The position numbers and the translations under genes were made by a program. DNA of 64,000 nucleotides from Morinoia aosen (Eukaryota; Arthropoda; Malacostraca; Amphipoda; Talitridae), in NCBI GenBank assembly GCA_030386875.1, contig CM059556.1:40898964-40962963 (forward strand), in the 5' to 3' direction. The notes under the pieces are model-generated. The model made no database searches. It was given only the letters and a program-made list of their open reading frames with translations, and had not been told where the DNA came from. Each line of letters starts with the position of its first letter. Positions within the stretch are counted from its first letter, which is position 1. Positions 23,577 through 33,825 of the stretch are shown piece after piece.

Positions 23577-25588
23577 GCACACTACCACCTCTCACACACG
23601 CCACTCTGCGCCTTTCCTCTCACACACGCCAATCTGTGCCCTCCCTCTCACACACACGCCACTATGTGCCCTCCCTCTCACACACGCCACTCTGTGCCCC
23701 CCTCTCACACACGCCACTCTGTGCCCCCCCTCTCACACACGCCACTCTGTGCCCCCCTCTCACACACGCCACTCTGTGCCCCCCCTCTCACACACGCCAC
23801 TCTGTGCCCCCCCTCTCACACACGCCACTCTGTGCCCCCCCTCTCACACACGCCACTCTGTGCCCCCCCCTCTCACACACGCAACTCTGTGCCCCCCCTC
23901 TCACACACGCCACTCTGTGCCCCCCCTCTCACACACGCCACTCTGTGCCCCCCCTCTCACACACACGCCACTATGTGCCCTCCCTCTCACACACGCCACT
24001 CTGTGCCCCCCCTCTCACACACGCCACTCTGTGCCCCCCCCTCTCACACACACGCCACTATGTGCCCTCCCTCTCACACACGCCACTCTGTGCCCCCCCC
24101 TCTCACACACGCCACTCTGTGCCCCCCCTCTCACACACGCCACTCTGTGCCCCCCTCTCACACACGCCACTCTGTGCCTTTCCTCTCACACACGCCAATC
24201 TGTGCCCTCCCTCTCACACACACGCCACTATGTGCCCTCCCTCTCACACACGCCACTCTGTGCCCCCCCTCTCACACACGCCACTCTGTGCCCCCCCCTC
24301 TCACACACGCCACTCTGTGCCCCCCTCTCACACACGCCACTCTGTGCCCCCCCTCTCACACACGCCACTCTGTGCCCCCCCTCTCACACACGCCACTCTG
24401 TGCCCCCCCCTCTCACACACGCCACTCTGTGCCCCCCCTCTCACACACGCCACTCTGTGCCCCCCCTCTCACACACACGCCACTATGTGCCCTCCCTCTC
24501 ACACACGCCACTCTGTGCCCCCCCTCTCACACACGCCACCCCCCTCTCACACCACCTGTGCCCCCCTCGCCACTCTGTGCCCCCCCTCTCACACACGCCA
24601 CTCTGTGCCCCCCCTCTCACACACGCCACTCTGTGCCCCCCCTCTCACACACGCCACTCTGTGCCCCCCCTCTCACACACGCCACTCTGTGCCCCCCCCT
24701 CTCACACACGCCACTCTGTGCCCCCCCTCTCACACACGCCACTCTGTGCCCCCCTTTTACACACACCACTCTGTGCCCCCCCTCTCACACACGCCAATCT
24801 GTGCCCCCCTCTCACACACGCCACTCTGTGCCCCCCCCTCTCACACACGCCACTCTGTGCCCCCCCTCTCACACACGCCACTCTGTGCCCCCCTTTCACA
24901 CACGCCACTCTGTGCCCCCCCTCTCACACACGCCACTCTGTGCCCCCCCTCTCACACACGCCACTCTGTGCCCCCCTTTTACACACACCACTCTGTGCCC
25001 CCCCTCTCACACACGCCAATCTGTGCCCCCCTCTCACACACGCCACTCTGTGCCCCCCCCTCTCACACACGCCACTCTGTGCCCCCCCTCTCACACACGC
25101 CACTCTGTGCCCCCCTTTCACACACGCCACTCTGTGCCCCCCCTCTCACACACGCCACTCTGTGCCCCCCCTCTCACACACGCCACTCTGTGCCCCCCCC
25201 TCTCACACACGCCACTCTGTGCCCCCCCTCTCACACACGCCACTCTGTGCCCCCCTTTCACACACGCCACTCTGTGCCCCCCCTCTCACACACGCCACTC
25301 TGTGCCCCCCCTCTCACACACGCCACTCTGTGCCCCCCTTTTACACACACCACTCTGTGCCCCCCCTCTCACACACGCCAATCTGTGCCCCCCTCTCACA
25401 CACGCCACTCTGTGCCCCCCCCTCTCACACACGCCACTCTGTGCCCCCCCCTCTCACACACGCCACTCTGTGCCCCCCCCCTCTCACACACGCCACTCTG
25501 TGCCCCCCTCTCACACACACGCCACTCTGTGCCCCCCCCTCTCACACACGCCACTCTGTGCCCCCCCTCTCACACACGCCACTCTACA
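23577..25588. repeat. 26-29-bp C-rich minisatellite, about 73 copies
   Basis: The unit is CACACACGCCACTCTGTG plus a C run of 5-8 and TCT. Length varies with the C run, so units are 26 to 29 bp. The sequence has no stop in any plus frame, which explains three overlapping plus frames of 640-700 codons that switch between THATLCPP, SHTRHSVPP and SHTPLCAP. A rare CCCCCTTTTACACACACCAC variant at 24755, 24977 and 25339 marks re-use of larger blocks (offset 222 bp, then 362 bp). Confidence 0.96.
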
Positions 25589-25964
25589 TCCCATTTCAAA
25601 ACCTCCGTAGCAGAAAATCAGTAAAATTAAATTCAGTTCGCTGGAGGAAATCGTTTCAGTCACAGCCTCGTCTGGCCGTATAAGAAACAACGCCCGCCGC
25701 TTGCGGTGCGACTGCCTCAAACTGCACAACTTTTGGGAAAAAAACGCTTTCTGAACCTGCCCTGCTGCTCTGTTGAGGCTATTCTCGACAGCGAGCTGCC
25801 TGGATCTAAACTCAGCTTCCTTTTTAGCGCGCGGAAGTTTTCTATTTTTGAGTCCTGCCGCTGGAAAACATGCTCCGGCGACCGTGGAAGTTTCCGAGAC
25901 ATTCTATACGCGCGATAAAAAAATTTTTGTTCTCTGTGAATACTGAAGTCTTCTTATGTGGTCT
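25589..25964. other. Unique spacer, balanced composition
   Basis: Less AT-rich than its surroundings. A 70-codon plus frame (25706-25918) has no recognised domain. Confidence 0.5.
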
Positions 25965-26235
25965 GAATTTTTAGATAGTGAGAGTTTATTAGTTTTTTTG
26001 TGAATGAATTAGTCTATGAGATTTTATTAGTGTATGTGAATTTGTTAATTTTTGCGAATTGATAAGCCATTGAGAACTGATTGATTTTTGAGAACTGATT
26101 AGTAGGTGGGAATTAATTACTGTATGAGAATTGATTAACTTCTGAAAATTAAATAGTTTTCTGGGAAAATGATCAGTTTGGAGAATTGATTTGTTTTAGA
26201 GAATTAAGTAGTTTTCCCGAATGGCTTAGTTTTAT
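25965..26235. repeat. Degenerate ~20-bp repeat (TGAGAATTGATTAGTTTT)
   Basis: TGAGAACTGATTAGT, GAGAATTGATTAACTT, GAATTGATTTGTTTTAGAG and similar strings recur about a dozen times at 18-22 bp spacing. Confidence 0.65.
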
Positions 26236-26568
26236 TACCTCGTTCACTAACAAATTGTTTTTGCAGACACAAGGATTGTTTTAGGATTGCATTACTTTTC
26301 TCCCGTAGTAAAACTGCATGAAAGAAATATTTCTTCGAAGATTATTTCAGCAGAATTTTCCTGCAAGAGACCCTGAACACCCTTAAATCAGGCTGTTAAT
26401 GTCAAATTTTTACCTCTTAATTTTCGAAAATTGTTTATGTATAGACGGAGATTGTCGGAAATACTAAGTTTTAACTACGCTACAATGAATGAATGTTTAT
26501 TTGTAGAAAGATTACTGGATGCTACACTTCCCTTTTGCGACAGAACTTGCACCTACACGACCACATTC
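26236..26568. other. AT-rich spacer
   Basis: No feature recognised. Confidence 0.5.
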
Positions 26569-26988
26569 TCACGAAGTTTAGTCCACTAATTTTGTTCACA
26601 AAGTTTAGTCCATTAATTTTGTTCACAAAGTTTAGTCCATTAATTTTGTTCACAAAGTTTAGTCCATTAATTTTGTTCACAAAGTTTAGTCCATTAATTT
26701 TGTTCACAAAGTTTAGTCCATTAATTTTGTTCACAAAGTTTAGTCCATTAATTTTGTTCACAAAGTTTAGTCCATTAATTTTGTTCACAAAGTTTAGTCC
26801 ATTAATTTTGTTCACAAAGTTTAGTCCATTAATTTTGTTCACAAAGTTTAGTCCATTAATTTTGTTCACAAAGTTTAGTCCATTAATTTTGTTCACAAAG
26901 TTTAGTCCATTAATTTTGTTCACAAAGTTTAGTCCATTAATTTTGTTCACAAAGTTTAGTCCATTAATTTTGTTCACAAAGTTTATCC
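26569..26988. repeat. 27-bp minisatellite, ~15.5 near-identical copies
   Basis: The unit is TTCACAAAGTTTAGTCCATT followed by AATTTTG. All internal copies read the same; only the first (CTCACGAAG...CCACTAAT) and the terminal partial copy differ. A period of 27 keeps both strands open (KFSPLILFT on plus, NKINGLNFV on minus), giving 174- and 151-codon frames that are repeat artefacts. Confidence 0.97.
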
Positions 26989-27334
26989 CAACAATAACAC
27001 GAAATGTCTTAAGATAGACAACGAATTCTCAAAACTAGTATTCGACAGCACAGTTCATTATCTTTGTTCTTTTGAAACATCTACCCCACGCTCGTTCGAA
27101 CATAAAACAGTACAAAAAACAGGGGTTCGGACCAGCGAAAATGCTAGGTTGAGTAACACGCTTTAACATTCATGACTAGCAGGCACGCAGTCGCTGGCTC
27201 GGCACGCAGGTCTTTCTTTGCTGGGAACAAGACACGAAATCGAAAATGCAATGTCCATTAAGATAAGGAAAATTGCGGCATAATTACAGTAGTAATTGTA
27301 CATGAGTTTTTATATTATTATTGGTTGGACTTCT
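26989..27334. other. Unique spacer
   Basis: No gene recognised. Contains a local GGCACGCAG duplication near 27180-27205. Confidence 0.5.
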
Positions 27335-28655
27335 CTGTGTGGGGGTCAGTCAGGCATGGCTGTGTGGGGGTCAGTCAGGCATGGCTGTGTGGGGGTCAGT
27401 CAGGTATGGCTGTGTGGAGGTCAGTCAGGTATGGCTGTGTGGAGGTCAGTCAGGCATGGCTGTGTGGAGGTCAGTCATGCATGGATGTGTGGGGGTCAGT
27501 CAGGCATGGCTGTGTGGAGGTCAGTCAGGCATGGCTGTGTGGAGGTCAGTCAGGCATGGCTGTGTGGGGGTCAGTCAGGCATGGCTGTGTGGAGGTCAGT
27601 CAGGCATGGCTGTGTGGGTGTCAGTCAGGCATGGCTGTGTGGAGGTCAGTCAGGTATGGCTGTGTGGAGGTCAGTCAGGTATGGCTGTGTGGAGGTCAGT
27701 CAGGCATGGCTGTGTGGAGGTCAGTCAGGCATGGCTGTGTGGAGGTCAGTCATGCATGGATGTGTGGGGGTCAGTCAGGCATGGCTGTGTGGAGGTCAGT
27801 CAGGCATGGCTGTGTGGAGGTCAGTCAGGCATGGCTGTGTGGAGGTCAGTCAGGCATGGCTGTGTGGAGGTCAGTCAGGCATGGCTGTGTGGAGGTCAGT
27901 CAGGTATGGCTGTGTGGAGGTCAGTCAGGTATGGCTGTGTGGAGGTCAGTCAGGCATGGCTGTGTGGAGGTCAGTCAGGCATGGCTGTGTGGAGGTCAGT
28001 CATGCATGGATGTGTGGGGGTCAGTCAGGCATGGCTGTGTGGAGGTCAGTCAGGCATGGCTGTGTGGAGGTCAGTCAGGCATGGCTGTGTGGAGGTCAGT
28101 CAGGCATGGCTGTGTGGGTGTCAGTCAGGCATGGCTGTGTGGAGGTCAGTCAGGTATGGCTGTGTGGAGGTCAGTCAGGCATGGTTGTGTGGAGGTCAGT
28201 CAGGTATGGCTGCGTGGAGGTCAGTCAGGTATGGCTGTGTGGAGGTCAGTCAGGTATGGCTGTTTGGAGGTCAGTCAGGCATGGCTGTGTGGAGGTCAGT
28301 CAGGCATGGCTGTGTGGGGGTCAGTCAGGCATGGCTGTGTGGAGGTCAGTCAGGCATGGCTGTGTGGGTGTCAGTCAGGCATGGCTGTGTGGAGGTCAGT
28401 CAGGCATGGCTGTGTGGAGGTCAGTCAGGCATGGCTGTGTGGGTGTCAGTCAGGCATGGCTGTGTGGAGGTCAGTCAGGTATGGCTGTGTGGAGGTCAGT
28501 CAGGCATGGTTCTGTGGAGGTCAGTCAGGTATGGCTGTGTGGAGGTCAGTCAGGTATGGATGTGTGGAGGTCAGTCAGGCATGGCTGTGTGGAGGTCAGT
28601 CAGGCATGGCTGTGTGGAAGTCAGTCAGGCATGGCTGTGTGGAGGTCAGTCAGGC
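27335..28655. repeat. 25-bp minisatellite, about 53 copies
   Basis: The unit is GTCAGTCAGGCATGGCTGTG followed by TGGAG. It has no stop in any plus frame, so three plus frames of 445-482 codons overlap. A rare GTCATGCATGGATGTG variant recurs at 27475, 27750 and 28000 (offsets 275 = 11 units and 250 = 10 units), showing re-duplication of blocks. Confidence 0.96.
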
Positions 28656-29121
28656 TAGGAGAGCAGTTCGCATCTTCATATTTATCAACGCGATTCAATT
28701 GTATTCCAATCCAAGGTTGCAAAAATAATTCCGAAATACGTTAATCACGATAAATAGGTGAGCATTCTACCTACACGAGTCACCAATGTTATGCAGGTTC
28801 AGTTCTCATGAGATTAGAGCTAGGGTAAAATTAGGGTAAAGCTGGGACAAAATTAGAGTAAAGCTGGGGTAAAATTAGGGTAAAGCTGGGGTATTTCATG
28901 CTTATTTTAAACACCCATGATTTTCCTGCGCATTAATATTGGTACAGTTCTCTCCTTCGCAAGTCACGTGTTATCAAGAAGTAGAGAGCATCTGTCTCAC
29001 AACGAAACGATACTTCATTGACAGAGTAAGCGAAGCCAGCAAACTTACACCGGGAGTAAGCAGACAGCAAACTTCAGCTGAGTGGTTAGAGTGGGCATGA
29101 ACGCAGCGCCAAATACCCAAT
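28656..29121. other. Spacer with a small AGGGTAAA repeat
   Basis: At 28811-28896 the strings TTAGGGTAAAGCTGGGGTAAAA and relatives repeat about four times. They share AGGGTAAA with the 65-bp array at 32.1-33.6 kb. Elsewhere nothing is recognised. Confidence 0.6.
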
Positions 29122-29647
29122 ACACCACATCACCACAATAGCACCACAACAACACAACAACACCATAACAACAGAGCAACACCACAACAGCACCACAACA
29201 ACAGAACAACACCACAACAAAGCACCACAACAACACCACAACACCACAACAGCACCACAACAACACCACAACAGCACCACAACAGCACCACAACAGCACC
29301 ACAACAGCACCACAACAGCACAACAACAACACCACAACAGCACCGCAACAACACCACAACAACAGAATAACAACACCACAACAGCACCACAACAACAGAA
29401 TAACAACACAACAACAGTACCACAATAACAGAGCAATACTACAACACCACAACATCACCACAACAACAGAACAACACCACAATCGCACCACAACAACACC
29501 ACAACAGCACCACAACATCACCACAACATCAGAACAACATCACAACAACACCACAACAGCACAACACCACAACAGCACCACAACATCACCACAACAACAG
29601 AACAACAACATAACAACAGCACAACAACACAACGACAGCACAACAAG
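29122..29647. repeat. CAACAC/CAACAGCAC short-period repeat
   Basis: Combinations of ACCACAACAGC and ACAACACCACAAC in approximate 3-, 9- and 12-bp register fill 525 bp. The minus strand reads as VVVLLWCCCG-type open frames of up to 159 codons. These reflect the triplet-based repeat and I do not regard them as membrane proteins. Confidence 0.93.
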
Positions 29648-29711
29648 CCTGCCCCACGGAGGCTATCGATCTGCGCCCAACGCAGTACCTGCAGCGGCTG
29701 CTTCTCTGCCC

Positions 29712-30307
29712 AAATTTAGGGGGCCTTCCCGCCAAACTCCGGCGCTTAGCCTTCCTCTCTGAAATATGACATTCAAACCAAATTTAGGGGGCCTTCCCGC
29801 CAAACTCCGGCGCTTAGCCTTCCTCTCTGAAATATGACATTCAAACCAAATTTAGGGGGCCTTCCCGCCAAATTCCGGCGCTTAGCCTTCCTCTCTGAAA
29901 TATGACATTCAAACCAAATTTAGGGGGCCTTCCCGCCAAACTCCGGCGCTTAGCCTTCCTCTCTGAAATATGACATTCAAACCAAATTTAGTGGGCCTTC
30001 CCGCCAAACTCCGGCGCTTAGCCTTCCTCTCTGAAATATGACATTCAAACCAAATTTAGGGGGCCTTCCCGCCAAATTCCGGCGCTTAGCCTTCCTCTCT
30101 GAAATATGACATTCAAACCAAATTTAGTGGGCCTTCCCGCTAGAATCCGTCGCTTATGACTTTCTCTTTGAAATGTGGCATTCTTCACAGTTTTAGAGGG
30201 ATTTCTCGCTAGAACCTATCGCTTACGACTTTCCCTCAAATTCGGGCAAAATTTATGGGGCTACCACCTAAAATCCAATGCCTTCGATTTTCCCGCTGGC
30301 ATGGGGC
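29712..30307. repeat. 68-bp tandem repeat, 7 good copies then decayed copies
   Basis: Units start with AAATTTAGGGGGCCTTCCCG at 29712 and every 68 bp (29780, 29848, 29916, 29984, 30052, 30120). Internal landmarks are CCGGCGCTTAGCCTTCCTC and GAAATATGACATTCAAACC. The copy at 30120 is already diverged, and two further copies (about 30189 and 30249) are just recognisable. Variants GGGGG/GTGGG and CTCC/ATTCC alternate between copies. A 153-codon frame at 30175-30636 begins inside the decayed copies and is not a credible gene. Confidence 0.95.
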
Positions 30308-30689
30308 AGTCGTTACGCTCATGCACTCTTGGGTCCTGGAAACTCTTGTTGTGGAAATACTCGATGAAAATATGCTGTGCTAGAGAAAGAAATATGTTAA
30401 GCACTGCGACGTTATGTAAAAATACGTCAATTGTTTACATCAGAAGACGTCATTTCCGTAAAATTCTAAGGCAACGTCTAATTTTGATATCAAAGATCGT
30501 GTCTCACCAAGATAATTACGTTCATACACACCCACGTCATGTTTCAGCAAAAACAAGGACCTTTTTAATCATTAGACCCATGAGCGAATTGAGGCATTTT
30601 TTATATGCATGTGCCCACATAACTTCGGTAATTTAGGTACAGGAACGCAACTTGCTACAACATCGTGCCGGCTTACCCATGATAGTCGC
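30308..30689. other. Unique spacer
   Basis: No recognised gene or RNA. Confidence 0.5.
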
Positions 30690-31338
30690 CTAGCTTTACT
30701 TGGTTTTGTCCGTTTCAGCTCTGTCCTGCTTTACTAAGCTCTGTCTTAGCTGTACTCAGCTCTGTCCTGCTTTACTCAGCTCTGTCCTGCGTTACTCAGC
30801 TCTGTCCGGCTTTACTCAGCTCTGTCCTACTTTACTCAGCTCCGTCCTGCTTTACTAAGCTCTGTCCTAGCTTTACTCAGCTCTGCCCTGCTTTACTCAG
30901 CTCTGTCCTGCTTTACTCAGCTCTGTCCTGCTTTACTCAGCTCCGTCCTGCTTTACTCAGCTCTGTCCTGCTTTACTAAGCTCTGTCCTAGCTTTACTCA
31001 GCTTTGTCTTGCTTTACTAATCTCTGTCTTAGCTTTACTCAGCTCTGTCTTGCTTTACTCAGCTCTGTCCTAGCTGTACTCAGTTCTGTTTTAGTTTTAC
31101 TCAGCTCTGTCCTAGCTTTACTCAGCTCTGTCCTAGCTTTACTCAGCTCTGTTCTAGCTTTACTCAGCTCTGTCTTAGCTTTACTCAGCTCTGTCCTAGC
31201 TGTACTCAGTTCTGTTTTAGTTTTACTCAGCTCTGTCCTAGCTTTACTCAGCTCTGTTCTAGCTTTACTCAGCTCTGTCCTAACTTTGCTCAGCTCTGTC
31301 CTAGCTTTACTCAGCTCTGTCCGTTTACTCAGCTCTGT
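30690..31338. repeat. 20/21-bp minisatellite, about 31 copies
   Basis: The unit is TCAGCTCTGTCCTGCTTTAC (20 bp) in most of the left half. In the right half (from about 31000) the 21-bp form with CCTAGCTTTAC dominates. Where the period is 21 the frame locks, giving LLSSVLA on plus (31004-31438) and ARTELSK on minus (31039-31374). No such frames exist in the 20-bp half. Confidence 0.95.
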
Positions 31339-32132
31339 CAAATGTCTCGATATCAGCAGCGTCAGCTGGGTCACAACTGCACGAGTTCAGCTTTCACGAT
31401 GCGGTTACCCTATCATGACCATGCTGATTAGCTATTAATTGATATATAACGGTAAAATCCCATGAATTATCATTCATGAAACCCAGTGAGGTAGGAACTT
31501 TTCATCGAAGCACTTAGAACATGAGAACGATGCGAGTATCATGCTTGCTTTTGCTGCAGTGAAAAGAACATAAATCTCTACCACAGCAAACGTAAAAATC
31601 ACCTTCAGAATGCGCTCTTTTCCCGTAAAAACTTTCAGGCTGTGGAGGAAGGTGCATGGGATGATAGTTTTGGACAATAAAAATCCCGATTTTTCAAGCG
31701 GTATCCAAGCGGTATTTTCATAGCTTTCGCAGCTACTCTGGTGATAATAGCAAACAGAGGAAACGGAAGTTAGAGGGGGGACTCTTCTACTCACTGAATT
31801 GTATTTCACTCAATGAATTCTCTTCCTTAGGTAAGAAGCTTAAAAATCCTAAAATCAATTGCTACAATATAGCGACCGAGAAAATTTTTCTCGAACGCTT
31901 CAAGAGAAAGATTATTTTGTTTCACATCGGACTCTTCTTCCAGCTCCAGTGCGATGTTCAGTGTTGGGTTTGTTGGCTCCGTGCTGCAAGACACCCTGTC
32001 GATAGGACGGGATAGGCTCTCGGTGGTGGCCAGACACCGTGCGTGGGAGGGTGAGATCCCATGTTGGGGGGGAAAGCCTTGTAGGGTGAGATTATATGTC
32101 AGTGGGGCAACAAACACTGCTCTCTAAAATAA
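31339..32132. other. Unique spacer with two unrecognised minus-strand frames
   Basis: Minus frames at 31474-31809 (111 codons) and 31827-32117 (96 codons) are not repetitive, which sets them apart from most open frames here. The second includes a TLNIALELEEESDVKQNN stretch. I recognise no family, see no splice or promoter evidence, and neither length is statistically strong. They could be fragments of a decayed element or chance. Degenerate GTAGGGTGAGAT strings near 32040-32130 are the eroded left edge of the next array. Confidence 0.4.
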
Positions 32133-33595
32133 GATGCCCTATAGGTGGGATATCCCCTTATTTGTAGGGTAAACTACTTTGTTTTGTAGGGTAAGATATC
32201 CTGTTGGTAGGGTAAAGTACTCTACTATGTAGGGTAAACTACCTTGTTTTGTAGGGTAAGATACCCTGTTGGTAGGGTAAATTACTCTACTATGTAGGGT
32301 AAACTACCTTGTTTTGTAGGGTAAGATACCCTGTTGGTAGGGTAAATTACTCTACTATGTAGGGTAAACTACCTTGTTTTGTAGGGTAAGATACCCTGTT
32401 GGTAGGGTAAAGTACTCTACTATGTAGGGTAAACTACCTTGTTTTGTAGGGTAAGATACCCTGTTGGTAGGGTAAATTACTCTACTATGTAGGGTAAACT
32501 ACCTTGCTTTGTAGGGTAAGATACCCTGTTGGTAGGGTAAAGTACTCTACTATTTAGGGTAAAATACCTTGTTTTGCAGGGTAAGATACCCTGTTGGTAG
32601 GGTAAATTACTCTACTATGTAGGGTAAACTACCTTGTTTTGTAGGGTAAGATACCCTGTTGGTAGGGTAAAGTACTCTACTATGTACGGTAAACTACCTT
32701 GTTTTGTAGGGTAAGATACCCTGTTGGTAGGGTAAAGTACTCTACTATGTACGGTAAACTACCTTGTTTTGTAGGGTAAGATACCCTGTTGGTAGGGTAA
32801 ATTACTCTACTATGTAGGGTAAACTACCTTGTTTTGTAGGGTAAGATACCCTGTTGGTAGGGTAAAGTACTCTACTAGGTAGGGTAAACTACCTTGTTTT
32901 GTAGGGTAAGATACCCTGTTGGTAGGGTAAAGTACTCTACTATGTAGGGTAAACTACCTTGTTTTGTAGGGTAAGATACCCTGTTGGTAGGGTAAATTAC
33001 TCTACTATGTAGGGTAAACTACCTTGTTTTGTAGGGTAAGATACCCTGTTGGTAGGGTAAATTACTCTACTATGTAGGGTAAACTACCTTGTTTTGTAGG
33101 GTAAGATACCCTGTTGGTAGGGTAAATTACTCTACTATTTAGGGTAAAATACCATGTTTTGTAGGGTAAGATACCCTGTTGGTAGGGTAAATTACTCTAC
33201 TATGTAGGGTAAACTACCTTGTTTTGTAGGGTAAGATACCCTGTTGGTAGGGTAAAGTACTCTACTATGTAGGGTAAACTACCTTGTTTTGTAGGGTAAG
33301 ATACCCTGTTGGTAGGGTAAATTACTCTACTATGTAGGGTAAACTACCTTGTTTTGTAGGGTAAGATACCCTGTTGGTAGGGTAAATTACTCTACTATTT
33401 AGGGTAAAATACCATGTTTTGTAGGGTAAGATACCCTGTTGGTAGGGTAAATTACTCTACTATGTAGGGTAAACTACCTTGTTTTGTAGGGTAAGATACC
33501 CTGTTGGTAGGGTAAATTACTCTACTATTTAGGGTAAAATACCATGTTTTGCAGGATAAGATACCCTATTGATGGGGGTAAGACACCCTGCCTTG
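32133..33595. repeat. 65-bp higher-order repeat of three 21-22-bp monomers, ~22 copies
   Basis: Each 65-bp unit consists of three monomers that all begin GTAGGGTAA. The first continues GATACCCTGTTG, the second ATTACTCTACTAT and the third ACTACCTTGTTTT. The first carries AGGGTA-AGA-TACCCT and the second GTAGGGTAA-A-TTACTCTAC, so both are short quasi-palindromes. Minor variants (AAAGTACTC/AAATTACTC, TATTTAGGGTAAAATACC) are distributed in blocks. There are no long open frames. Confidence 0.95.
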
Positions 33596-33825
33596 TCAGG
33601 AAATAAACCCTTCTAGTTCGGTAAATTATTTATTTCACGCTATCATTTTCATTAGATTTTGGAGATATTTTTCGGTTTTAACCCATTACTCAAAAAATGC
33701 AATAAATTCACTGGAATTGATGTATAAACATATGATGGGAGGTGTTTAAAAATTTAAATATAACTATTTATGGTGGTAGTCAATTTACAACTCTAGCCTT
33801 AGATCAAGGCAGGAGAAACATAGCT
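33596..33825. other. AT-rich spacer
   Basis: No feature recognised. Confidence 0.5.

Noticed and set aside
23534-25683. Three overlapping plus frames of 644-696 codons
   Set aside because: All three frames are open because the C-rich unit has no stop codons. They translate the same DNA in different frames and follow the repeat only.
27296-28744. Three overlapping plus frames of 445-482 codons (GCVEVSQAWLCGGQSGM type)
   Set aside because: The 25-bp unit lacks plus-strand stops, and each frame cycles through three readings. No unique domain.
29045-29524. Cys/Val/Leu-rich minus frame resembling a membrane protein
   Set aside because: It is the reading of a CAACAC/CAACAGCAC triplet-type repeat.
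30175-30636. 153-codon plus frame
   Set aside because: Its first third lies in decayed copies of the 68-bp repeat and the remainder has no recognisable domain.
31827-32117. Minus frame of 96 codons with an acidic ELEEESD stretch
   Set aside because: Non-repetitive and therefore noted, but I recognise no family and a frame of this length is compatible with chance.
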